Below, piece after piece: positions 1 through 8,100 of a stretch of DNA of 13,899 bases (positions are counted from its first letter, which is position 1; every line of letters starts with the position of its first letter). The DNA lies in assembly GCA_024244665.1 (NCBI GenBank), contig JAAEOI010000562.1, positions 1 to 13,899 on the forward strand, written 5' to 3'. The DNA is from Bacteroidota bacterium. GTDB taxonomy: Bacteria > Bacteroidota > Bacteroidia > Bacteroidales > GCA-2748055. The notes beneath the pieces were generated by a model. The model searched no databases and was not told the origin of the DNA. It worked only from the letters and a program-made list of their open reading frames with translations. A program made the translations under genes and the position numbers.

Positions 1-494
1 AGATTGCCGCATCCACCCGCAAAGGCAAGAGTTCCATCTACTACTACTTTACAGGTAAAGAGGAGATTTTCAAGGCAGTGGCTGAAAAAGAGTTGGGAGA
101 GTTGAAGGCCAGGCTGGAGAATACCATACATGCTGACGCCACACCCCTGCAAAAACTAAAGGCCTACATCCTGTTCAGGCTGCACCATGTGAGAACGGTG
201 GAAAATTTCTATGCGGCACTGAATGAAGATTCCCTGTCACATCTCGAATTCGTCCTTGATATCAGGAGGAACTTTGACCAGGAAGAGTTGAGAGTGGTCC
301 GCGAAATCCTTGAAGAGGGAATGGAGGACGGTACCTTCCAGATCACCAGTTCAGAAATTGGCGCCATTGCTATCTCCGCCATGATGAAGGGGCTGGAACT
401 TCCCTTGCTGCTCAACGATGATCATAAAACCGACCGGGCCGAACTCATGGAGGACCTGATCCGTGTGTTGTTTTACGGTATTATAAAAAGGTAA
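1..494 (+). CDS. TetR/AcrR-type transcriptional regulator, 5' truncated by window edge
   Basis: Only the last ~163 codons are present; the reading frame is open from base 3, so the gene begins before the window. The first visible residues, STRKGKSSIYYYFTGKEEIF, are the recognition-helix end of a TetR N-terminal helix-turn-helix (the 'S.YYYF..KEEL' signature). The rest is an all-helical ligand-binding/dimerisation domain. A GTG at 78 lies inside the conserved HTH region, so it should not be taken as the start. TetR proteins usually repress a neighbouring efflux or metabolic gene when no ligand is bound, but the target is not visible: the downstream alkaline phosphatase is convergent, with its stop only 19 bp away. 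The family is clear; the ligand and target are unknown. Confidence 0.85.
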   Translation, partial: IAASTRKGKSSIYYYFTGKEEIFKAVAEKELGELKARLENTIHADATPLQKLKAYILFRLHHVRTVENFYAALNEDSLSHLEFVLDIRRNFDQEELRVVREILEEGMEDGTFQITSSEIGAIAISAMMKGLELPLLLNDDHKTDRAELMEDLIRVLFYGIIKR

Positions 495-513
495 GTAGAA
501 AAGTCGCGAAGGG

Positions 514-1629
514 TTATTCCAGGCCCACCAGGCCCACCAGGCCCACCATTTTGTGGAATATTTCAGTGTTCTCATAAATGCCCGCGAACTGCTCAGCACC
601 GGGGCCATAAGCAAATACCGGGATCAGTGTGGCTGAGTGGCTGGTGGTGGCAAAATCGGGTCCTACCACCTTATAATCCCGACCACCGGTTTCTTCGTTC
701 AGCTTCGCCGAGAGGGAGAGACCGCCTGTCTCATGATCGGCTGTGACCACTACCAGGGTATTCCCCATTTCTTCTGCATAATCCAGCGCTGCAGCGATTG
801 CCTCTTGAAAGTCGAGCACCTCAGCTACTGTTCTTTTTGCATCGTTTTCGTGCTCGGCCCAGTCGATCTGGGAACCCTCCACCATCAGGAAAAAACCATT
901 CTGGTTTGCCGACAGTTGTTCGATGGCCAGGCTGGTGGCCTTCTGAAGGAAATCCCCCCTGTTATCGGTAGCGGAGGGCATCCCGCCATTGGCAAGGAGG
1001 AATCCATACTTCTGACCGGACTGAAGTATTCCAGGTGCTGCCAGGGAAGTGGTATCGACAATGAATCCTTTTTCAGCAGCCACGGGGAACAGATCGATGC
1101 TGTCCTCCCTATTGTTAAATAAATCAATCCCCCCGCCGGCAAAAAAGTCGATTTCGGAATCGAGGAGTTGAACGACAATCTGCTCTTCCATACTACGCTG
1201 TTCCACATGGCTGTAAAAGGTGGCAGGTGTGGCGTGGGATATGGTTGAAGTGGCTACTACACCAGTGCTCAAGCCAAGGAGGCTTGTCAATTCGGTGATA
1301 TTTTGGACGGGTGCTTTCAGAGTGTCGACCCCGATCGCACCATTATAGGTCTTATTACCTGTGGCCATGGCGGTTCCGCTTGCTGCCGAATCGGTGACCT
1401 TGTGAGAGGCTGAGGAGGTTTTTTGCAGCCCGATGTGTTTGAACCTTTTGAATTGTGAGGGCTCTTCACCAAAATAGAAACTGGTGGAAACAGCCGACAG
1501 ACCCATTCCGTCACCGATCAGGAAGATGATGTTGCTTGGTGTTTCCGGGGAAAGTTTTTTTGAACTGTTACTCGAAGCGCAGGAAAGGATTCCCAATATG
1601 AGAATCGTAATAAGAATATATTTCATCAT
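514..1629 (-). CDS. alkaline phosphatase family lipoprotein (PhoA-type)
   Basis: A phosphomonoesterase of the PhoA superfamily, about 371 aa. Seen motifs: NIIFLIGDGMG (metal Asp40), VTDSAASGTAMATG with nucleophile Ser81, VEGSQIDWAEHENDA, VVVTADHETGG and TTSHSAT, which supply the remaining zinc/magnesium ligands. The N-terminus is a lipoprotein signal with a hydrophobic stretch and lipobox GILSC (Cys17), so the enzyme is probably anchored in the envelope and scavenges phosphate outside the cytoplasm. A TTG-initiated extension to 1653 is possible, but it would put charged residues before the signal, so the ATG at 1629 (or the next ATG at 1626) is preferred. A weak TTACTTTG element (1651-1658, minus strand) may be the -7 box. 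The extreme C-terminus is a VGLVGLVGL run coded by a 9-bp tandem repeat. It ends convergent to the TetR gene. Confidence 0.9.
   Translation of the reverse strand: MMKYILITILILGILSCASSNSSKKLSPETPSNIIFLIGDGMGLSAVSTSFYFGEEPSQFKRFKHIGLQKTSSASHKVTDSAASGTAMATGNKTYNGAIGVDTLKAPVQNITELTSLLGLSTGVVATSTISHATPATFYSHVEQRSMEEQIVVQLLDSEIDFFAGGGIDLFNNREDSIDLFPVAAEKGFIVDTTSLAAPGILQSGQKYGFLLANGGMPSATDNRGDFLQKATSLAIEQLSANQNGFFLMVEGSQIDWAEHENDAKRTVAEVLDFQEAIAAALDYAEEMGNTLVVVTADHETGGLSLSAKLNEETGGRDYKVVGPDFATTSHSATLIPVFAYGPGAEQFAGIYENTEIFHKMVGLVGLVGLE
519..547. repeat. 9-bp tandem repeat inside alkaline phosphatase 3' end
   Basis: The unit ccaggccca occurs three times in a row (519-545) followed by cc. On the minus strand it codes for Val-Gly-Leu repeats just before the stop codon of the alkaline phosphatase. 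The unit length is a multiple of three, so copy-number change would lengthen or shorten the tail without a frameshift. Confidence 0.9.
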
Positions 1630-1693
1630 GGTTTCTGGTTTGTGCGAGCGCAAAGTAAACGATTTTCGGCTATCGTTGGTACCAGGAAACCGA

Positions 1694-2455
1694 TTAAAAT
1701 CTGAGGGAGAGGCAACTCAGTCCGCCGTCCAGCTTCCGGAATTCAGAAACATCAAGCACCAGGGTGGTCAATCCGGCTGCCTGAATCCTGGCCAGTGTAT
1801 CCGGTGATCCTTTGGGAACCAGGATGGTATCGTTTACCCACAGGGAATTTGCAGCGTAAGCCTCAGATCCGGCAATTTCAATCCTGTCAAAACTGCTGAA
1901 TAGAGGGTGGTTCCGGAATTCGCTGCCCACAAGAAGGTGATTATCTTCCAGGTATGAGAGACCAGTCTTCAGGTGGAGCATTTCTGTCAGCAGAACCATC
2001 TCCCCAGACATCCCGTGTTTTTCAAGAATCCTGATCAGCTGTCCGGCCCCTTCCGGGTTGGTACGTTCCGAAATACCGATATAGAAATGGGTGCCAGTCA
2101 TCATCACATCTCCGGCGTCCATAGTTCCGGGAGCCATAATCCGTTCTATGGTGTCAAAAAAATCCTGAAGAACAGGCTCCATCTCCTTTTGCTCAGCGTT
2201 TCGTTCATGAGCCCCGGGATTGGTTACCACCGCAAAGCGGGAGGTGCACAAGGCCACATCCTCCACGAAGGTTGAATCGGGAAACAAGGAGTCAGGCTCC
2301 AGAACGGTCACTTCCAATCCGCATGTCCGGAGTGCTTCCACATAGGCGGTATGCTGCTCCATAGCAAGTTTGTAATCGGGTGCTCCAAGGGATGCAGAGG
2401 AGAGTCCGTGAATCATCTCCGGACAGGGCTTGCGAACAATAGCGTTTCTGAACAT
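1694..2455 (-). CDS. ddaH: dimethylarginine dimethylaminohydrolase (DDAH)-like amidinohydrolase
   Basis: A 253-aa protein of the guanidino-group-modifying superfamily; the usual reaction is methylated arginine to citrulline plus methylamine or dimethylamine. Seen in order: FPDSTFVEDVA (residues 58-68, substrate guanidino region), TMDAGDVMMTG (111-121), ISERTNPEGA, HLKTGLSYL with His161, and LDGGLSCLSLRF with the probable catalytic Cys248. Length and motif spacing fit bacterial and animal DDAH, and are much shorter than arginine deiminase (about 400 aa). The acidic triad member appears to be Asp113, as in mammalian DDAH1, rather than the Glu of the Pseudomonas enzyme. It is probably cytoplasmic, since no signal is seen. 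It lies between the phosphodiesterase (63 bp upstream) and the phosphatase on the same strand, but no arginine-metabolism partner is nearby. Substrate identity is inferred. Confidence 0.85.
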   Translation of the reverse strand: MFRNAIVRKPCPEMIHGLSSASLGAPDYKLAMEQHTAYVEALRTCGLEVTVLEPDSLFPDSTFVEDVALCTSRFAVVTNPGAHERNAEQKEMEPVLQDFFDTIERIMAPGTMDAGDVMMTGTHFYIGISERTNPEGAGQLIRILEKHGMSGEMVLLTEMLHLKTGLSYLEDNHLLVGSEFRNHPLFSSFDRIEIAGSEAYAANSLWVNDTILVPKGSPDTLARIQAAGLTTLVLDVSEFRKLDGGLSCLSLRF

Positions 2456-2518
2456 TTTGCTAAAATAGTCACAAATGCAGGATTTCCCGCCTCATCCTAA
2501 ATTAGTCTATAGCATAAG

Positions 2519-3364
2519 TTAATCATTCCCGAAACCGGGCAGGGTCTGTTCTTTGAGCCATTTGGGACGATCGGTTGTGACAGCCCTTACCCCCAGATGT
2601 TTCATCCTTAGGGCTGTCTCGGGATCGTTGACTGTCCAGCACCATAGGTCAAGACCGGCCTCGTGGCAGGCATCTGAAAGGCCCTGATCGATGATGGAGT
2701 GGCGCAGGTTCAACCCGTCCAACTTAGCTTCAACAGCCAGGTCAATGTGTTTTTTGGCATCCGCTTTAAACATGGCCAGGTAGTAACAGGGCACATCCGG
2801 GTAGATGGCCTTTGCCTGACTGACAGCATCGAAATCAAAAGAGATAAAGGCAATCCTACCCCTTGTCCAGTGGCGGTCCACCACCCCTTTCAAGAACGGA
2901 AGAATTTCATGTCCGGTTTTAATCTCAATCACCAGCATACGGTTTTCCGGAATGGTGACCAGCAGATCCTTCAAAAGAGGGATTGTCTCCCCGTCAAATT
3001 CCAGCAGGTTGGTTTCCCGTAGCCTGATGACCAGATTCTGCAAATCCTCCCAGGGAGTTTCAGCGATCTCGTGACTCTCGCCAGTCAGCTTCTTCGTATT
3101 CTTATCATGATACACTACAACACGATTGTCGGAGCTGAGCCTCACATCGCACTCGGTTGCATAGGCTCCCAGTTCCCACGCCAGCTTGATGGAAGCCACG
3201 CTGTTTTCAGGTGCCAGGTAGGACGCACCCCTGTGGGCAACAAAGCAGAATTCCGGTTCTATCCTCACATCCTGTGCCTGTAATGAGATGGGGAATATCA
3301 ACAGAAGGATGATCAGGGGGAGGAATATCCGGGGATTCGGAGTAATTTTATATGTGTGAATCAT
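2519..3364 (-). CDS. secreted glycerophosphodiester phosphodiesterase
   Basis: A 281-aa GDPD-family enzyme that hydrolyses deacylated phospholipids to glycerol-3-phosphate and an alcohol. It begins with a signal peptide: hydrophobic core about residues 13-26, likely cleavage after SLQA30. The TIM-barrel signature residues are present: HRG (44-46), APEN (51-54), ECD (71-73) and YHDK (85-88), which give the catalytic His pair and the metal-binding Glu/Asp. The C-terminal motif ...GLDLWCWTVNDPETALRMKHLGVRAVTTDRP is typical of the family. It is divergent from the DUF502 gene, with only 29 bp between the start codons. A TATCTTTA sequence on the minus strand (3381-3388) resembles the Bacteroidota -7 box. 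The lipoprotein phosphatase two genes downstream could release phosphate from its product; this is inference. Confidence 0.92.
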   Translation of the reverse strand: MIHTYKITPNPRIFLPLIILLLIFPISLQAQDVRIEPEFCFVAHRGASYLAPENSVASIKLAWELGAYATECDVRLSSDNRVVVYHDKNTKKLTGESHEIAETPWEDLQNLVIRLRETNLLEFDGETIPLLKDLLVTIPENRMLVIEIKTGHEILPFLKGVVDRHWTRGRIAFISFDFDAVSQAKAIYPDVPCYYLAMFKADAKKHIDLAVEAKLDGLNLRHSIIDQGLSDACHEAGLDLWCWTVNDPETALRMKHLGVRAVTTDRPKWLKEQTLPGFGND

Positions 3365-3393
3365 GATATAACCGTTTAGCTAAAGATACAACC

Positions 3394-4020
3394 ATGAAAA
3401 TCAATTTCTTTCGAAGGCTTAAAAATTTTTTACGCACAACCTTCTTTGGTGGTGTGGTAGCCCTGGCTCCGCTGACTCTGATTGTTCTGCTTTTCAGGTG
3501 GGTGATTAATGTGATTGGCCGTAACCTTACACCCCTGGTTGATACCCTGTTGCAGAATCCCGATCCCAACCCCTTCTTCAAGTTTGCCCTCTATGTGATC
3601 ACATTTACAGCCATCCTGATTTTTTTCTTTATCATCGGGCTCGTTGTGCGCAGCAGGCTTTTTGTTTTCCTGAATGAAGCAGAGGACCGTTATCTACAAA
3701 AAATTCCAGGGTACAAACTGGCCAAGGAGACAGTGCAGCAGTTTTTCGGAAAGAATCGCTCCTTCTTCAGGGAGGTGGTGCTGGTGGATATTTTTAATAG
3801 CGGTGCACTGATGACCGGTTTTATAACGGACGACCAGGGGGAGATTATCACAGTTTTTGTTCCCACGGGTCCCAATCCCACCTCGGGAAATATCTACCAC
3901 CTGCACCAGGACCGGGTGATGAGGACTGGTGCAACAGTGGATAACGGGATGAAGTCAATAATCAGCTGCGGGGCCGGTTCGGCCGAGCTGTTTGCCTCGC
4001 TGGAGCGAGGGGAGAATTAG
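3394..4020 (+). CDS. DUF502 family inner-membrane protein
   Basis: A 208-aa protein with two transmembrane helices near the N-terminus (about residues 15-40 and 62-86). It is followed by a soluble domain with the DUF502 landmarks IPGYKLAKETVQQF, a 'GFITDD' strand and FVPTGPNPTSGNIYHL, matching the conserved P-[TS]-x-P-[TN]-P-x-[ST]-G element of the family. Function is not established for the family. A conserved GAxxxN..M..IIS-CG stretch closes the domain. The gene is divergent from the GDPD gene, and its stop codon overlaps the lspA stop by 4 bp on the opposite strand (4017-4020), so the two transcripts converge with no room for a terminator between them. Confidence 0.88.
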   Translation: MKINFFRRLKNFLRTTFFGGVVALAPLTLIVLLFRWVINVIGRNLTPLVDTLLQNPDPNPFFKFALYVITFTAILIFFFIIGLVVRSRLFVFLNEAEDRYLQKIPGYKLAKETVQQFFGKNRSFFREVVLVDIFNSGALMTGFITDDQGEIITVFVPTGPNPTSGNIYHLHQDRVMRTGATVDNGMKSIISCGAGSAELFASLERGEN

Positions 4021-4685
4021 GATTCGGGAGTTTCCGGTGAGCCTGACTTTTCTGCGGCCTCCGGAGTTGCCTCTTCATGACTGGCCACATGCCTGAAAAA
4101 CCGCTTCTGGTTAAAAAGAATCAGGGTAACAGCTACAGTAATGCTGGAGTCGGCAATGTTGAATACGGGCCTGAAGAAGATGAAGCTGGAACCATTCCTG
4201 AACCAGTCAGGGTAATTGCCTTTGATAATCGGGAAATAGAACATATCCACAACTTTTCCATGGAGCAGTCTGGCATATCCTCCCCCCTCGGGAAAAATGT
4301 GAGCGGCTTCGACCGGGGTGCTTCCACTGAAGATCACCCCGTAAAAAACTGAATCGATGATGTTCCCCAGGGCGCCGGCCATAACCATGGAGAGGGTTAG
4401 AATAAGTCCGGTATGAGCTTTCAGCTGGATGAGCTGGCGAAGGTAAAAGGTAATGCCGATCACCGCCAGGATTCGGAATGAGGTGAGCAGGATTTTTCCC
4501 CAGCTTCCCGGAAGACTCATCCCAAAAGCCATTCCGTTGTTTTCAACGAAATGGAGAATCCCCCAGTTTCCCAGGAAGGGAATTTGCTGGTAAAGGGGCA
4601 TGCTGGTCTTGACCAGAATTTTCAAAGTCTGGTCGGCCAGCAAAATAAGCAGGATGAGAAGGATGGACTTCCTGGTAATGGACAT
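4017..4685 (-). CDS. lspA: lipoprotein signal peptidase (signal peptidase II)
   Basis: A 222-aa integral membrane aspartyl protease that cleaves prolipoproteins before the lipidated cysteine. The two catalytic aspartates are in GALGNIIDSVFYG (NxxD motif) and FNIADSSI (FNxAD motif); the N-terminal ADQTLK segment and ENNGMAFGM (an ENxGxAF motif) are also present. Between the catalytic motifs is an extended loop (about VEAAHIFPEGGGYARLLHGKVVDMFYFP), an insertion I recall as usual in Bacteroidota LspA. The open frame extends upstream to 4817, but that stretch overlaps the dksA/traR gene. The ATG at 4685 gives the expected N-terminus MSITRKSILLIL and lies 19 bp after the dksA/traR stop. The C-terminal tail is rich in Glu, Pro and Ser. 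It substrates would include lipoproteins such as the alkaline phosphatase in this window. Confidence 0.93.
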   Translation of the reverse strand: MSITRKSILLILLILLADQTLKILVKTSMPLYQQIPFLGNWGILHFVENNGMAFGMSLPGSWGKILLTSFRILAVIGITFYLRQLIQLKAHTGLILTLSMVMAGALGNIIDSVFYGVIFSGSTPVEAAHIFPEGGGYARLLHGKVVDMFYFPIIKGNYPDWFRNGSSFIFFRPVFNIADSSITVAVTLILFNQKRFFRHVASHEEATPEAAEKSGSPETPES

Positions 4686-4704
4686 ATAAATATGTAAGGA
4701 GTGT

Positions 4705-5079
4705 TTACTGACGTGATTTTGCCTCAATAGAGAGTGTAGCATGGGGAACAGCGCGTAGTCTTTCTTTGGAGATAAGTTTACCGGTTTCCCTACAAATCCC
4801 GTAGGTTTTGTTTTCAATTCTTATAAGTGCCCCCTGCAGGTGCTGGATGAACTTCAATTGCCGCGTCGCCAGCCTTCCGGCTTCTTCCTTTGAGAGCGTT
4901 GCGGCCCCCTCTTCAAGCACCTTGAAGGTGGGGGAAGTATCCTGGGTGTCATTACTTTCACTCTGTGTAATGGCCGACTTCAGCAGTTCATAATCCTCCT
5001 TGGCTTGATCCAGCTTCAGGTTGATGAGCGCTTTAAACTCCTGAAGCTCTTCGTCATTATACCTGTTTTTATCAGCCAT
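4705..5079 (-). CDS. DksA/TraR-family regulator with degenerate zinc finger
   Basis: A 124-aa protein: an N-terminal coiled-coil region (about residues 8-95, rich in Glu, Lys and Leu), then the DksA/TraR C-terminal signature YGICRETGKLISKERLRAVPHATLSIEA. In DksA the corresponding region holds a C4 zinc finger (CxxC...CxxC). Here only the first cysteine (GIC) remains; the other three positions read Thr, Ser and Ala (CRET, LSIEA). The family acts in the RNA polymerase secondary channel, often with ppGpp; whether this form does so is unknown. It sits between ileS (61-bp gap) and lspA (19-bp gap) on the same strand, a conserved Bacteroidota arrangement as far as I recall. The start ATG at 5079 is preceded by a candidate promoter in the ileS-dksA gap. 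Confidence 0.85.
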   Translation of the reverse strand: MADKNRYNDEELQEFKALINLKLDQAKEDYELLKSAITQSESNDTQDTSPTFKVLEEGAATLSKEEAGRLATRQLKFIQHLQGALIRIENKTYGICRETGKLISKERLRAVPHATLSIEAKSRQ

Positions 5080-5101
5080 GATCCGTCGTTTTTAAGTTTG
5101 C

Positions 5102-5130
5102 TAAAGATACAATAATTTTCATGATTCCAA
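5102..5130 (-). promoter_or_regulatory. candidate promoter for dksA/traR-like gene and lspA
   Basis: On the minus strand TATCTTTA (plus 5102-5109) resembles the Bacteroidota -7 box TAnnTTTG with one mismatch. A TTG (plus 5128-5130) lies 18 bp upstream as a possible -33 box. It sits in the 61-bp gap after the ileS stop and would allow transcription apart from ileS. Confidence 0.45.
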
Positions 5131-5140
5131 GACCAGGAAA

Positions 5141-8100
5141 TTACACCCTGGTTACCCGGATATTGATGTAAATATCTTCATCGATATCGATGCGTTTGCT
5201 ATGCATGTTTTCAAGGCTGTCGGCCAGTTGAACGCTTTCTGCAAGCGTCTGACTGCCAATATATTTACCATGTGTGCTGATGGCGTCATTGATCAGCTCG
5301 TGCCGTTCGATTACAACCTGGATTTTATCAGTTACATCAAAGCCGCTCTCCTTGCGTATATTCTGGATACGGTTGATCAGCTCACGGGCCATTCCCTCCT
5401 GCTTGAGTTCCTCCGAAATGCTGATATCCAGTGCCACAGTGATGGGGCCTTCATTGGCCACCAGCCAGCCGGGAATATCTTCCGAGATGATCTCTACATC
5501 CTCCAATGTGAGGTCGATTTTCTGTCCGCCGGCAGTGATGGTGAATGCCTGCTCTTTTTCAAATGCGGCTATCTCCTCCTGCTGCATCCCGTTGATGGCT
5601 GAACCGATCTCCTTCATCAGCTTACCAAACCTGGGACCCAGTGATTTGAAGTTGGGTTTGATCCGTTTCACGAGAATGCCGGCCGTATCGGTAATGTACT
5701 CGATCTCTTTCACGTTGACCTCGTTCAACACCAGGGATTTGACCTCCTCCACCTGGTCTCGAAATGAGGATTCAATAACCGGTATCATCATTCTGTTCAG
5801 GGGCTGGCGAACCTTGATATTTACTTTCCTTCTCAAGCCCAGAATCATGGAGGATAGTATCTGGGCCACATCCATCCGCTTCTCCAGCTCTGTATCAATC
5901 AGTGACTCATCGAACGACGGGAAAGCGGTCAGGTGGACCGACTCGTCTGTATAACGGTCGGTGACACCGTTCAGGTCATTGAACAGTTTATCCATGTAAA
6001 AGGGGGCGATGGGTGCGGAAAGCAGAGCCACTGTCTCCAGGCAGGAATAGAGGGTCTGGTAGGCAGCCCTCTTATCGGTATTAAATTCACCACCCCAGTA
6101 TCGTTTGCGGTTCAGCCGTACGTACCAGTTGCTCAGGTTTTCGGTGACAAAATCCTGGATCAGCCTTGCAGCCCGGGTGGGTTCATAATTTTCATACTCT
6201 TCCTTAACATCCCTCACCAGCGAGTTGAGCAATGAGATGATCCAGCGGTCGATCTCGGGCCGCTGCTCCACCGGGACCTCCCCTGCTTTATAAGTAAACC
6301 CGTCCACATTGGCATAGAGGGCAAAAAAGGAGTAGGTATTGTAGAGTGTCCCGAAGAATTTCCGTTTCACCTCATCGATACCTGATGCATCAAACTTCAG
6401 GTTGTCCCATGGCTGTGAGTTGGAGATCATGTACCATCTCAGCGGATCGGAACCGTGCTGATCGATGATGGAGAAGGGATCCACCCCATTGCCCAGTCGT
6501 TTCGACATCTTGTTCCCGTTCTTATCCAGCACCAGTCCGTTTGAAATGATATTCTTAAAGGATACCGAATCAAACAACATGGTGGCTATGGCGTGCAGGG
6601 TAAAGAACCAACCCCTGGTCTGGTCGACACCCTCAGCGATGAAGTCGGCCGGGAACAGCTGGTCAAAATCTTCGGTATGCTCGAAGGGATAATGGTACTG
6701 TGCATAGGGCATGGCACCTGAATCGAACCAGACATCAATGAGCACCGGTTCACGGAACATTTTTTCCCCCGATTCACTGACCAGTACAATTTCATCCACG
6801 AAGGGTCTGTGGAGGTCAAAAAGATCATAATTCTTCTTCGACCAGTCGCCCTCGGAAAAAGCCTCCAGGGCATTGTCTTCCATAAAGCCAGCAACCACCG
6901 ATTTTTCAATCTCGGTTTTCAGTTCGGCAACAGAGCCGACGCAGAGCTGCTCCTTTTTATCTTCTGTTATCCAGATAGGCAATGGCGTTCCCCAAAACCT
7001 GGAACGGGAAAGGTTCCAGTCCTGCAGATTCTCCAGCCACTTCTCAAACCTGCCGGTCCCCGTTGATGCGGGTTTCCAGTTGATGGTATCGTTAAGCTCT
7101 ATCATCCGCTCCTTCATGGCAGTGGTGCGCACAAACCAGGAGTCGAGGGGGTAATAAAGCACAGGCTTGTCGGTTCTCCAGCAGTGGGGATAGTTGTGCA
7201 CATGCTTTTCAATGCGGAAAGCCTTGTTCTCCAGCTTCAGTGCTACGACTATATCCACATCAATGGTGGGATCCTTCTCCCCTTTGGATTCATCATATTC
7301 ATTCTTCACAAACTTTCCTTCGAACTCTGCGTAACGATCGGTATTTATCCGCTCTTTCACAAATCCCGGATCCAGATCCTTCAGCCTGAAGAACCTTCCT
7401 TTTCTATCCACCAGGGGCTGGATATTTCCATCTTTGTCGAGGACGGTAAGGGCAGCAATATCATTTGCCAGGGCCACCCGGTAGTCGTCTGCCCCAAAGG
7501 TGGGGGCCGTATGTACGATTCCGGTACCATCCTCGGTGGTTACGAAATCGCCTGTAAGTACTTTGAAAGCTTTGCCTTCGGGCTTTACCCACTCCAGCAA
7601 CTGCTCGTAGGAGATCCCCTTCAACTCTTCCCCTTTCACTGTTTTTACAACCTTGAAGGGGATGTGCTTGTTTCCTGGTTCATATTCATCCATGGCCAGT
7701 TCGCCGTTCTTCTCAGGGAAATAGCGCCCCATGAGCTCAGTGGCAACAAGCACCGAAACCGGGATGCCGGTGTACGGGTTGTAGGTACGGACCAGCGAGT
7801 ATTCAATTTTTGCACCGACAGTGAGTGCCGTGTTTGAGGGGAGGGTCCACGGGGTGGTGGTCCACGCCATGATGTATACTTCTGTATCGGTGGCTTCAAA
7901 CAGGGGTGCTGAATGGTCATCACTGATTACTTTAAATTGTGCCACAACCGTGGTGTCCTTCACATCACGGTAGCAGCCGGGCTGGTTGAGTTCGTGTGTA
8001 CTGAGCCCGGATCCAGCTGCGGGAGAATAGGGCTGGATGGAGTATCCCTTATAGAGCAGCCCTTTATTGTAGAGCTCCTTCAGGAGGTACCAGACAGTCT

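Noticed and set aside
519..547. CRISPR-like or regulatory repeat
   Set aside because: The units are 9 bp, directly adjacent, and in frame at a gene end, so a coding minisatellite explains them; there are no spacers.
4686..4817. N-terminal extension of lspA by 44 codons
   Set aside because: It would overlap the end of the dksA/traR gene in another frame and put a long polar stretch before the first membrane helix; the ATG at 4685 gives the normal LspA start.
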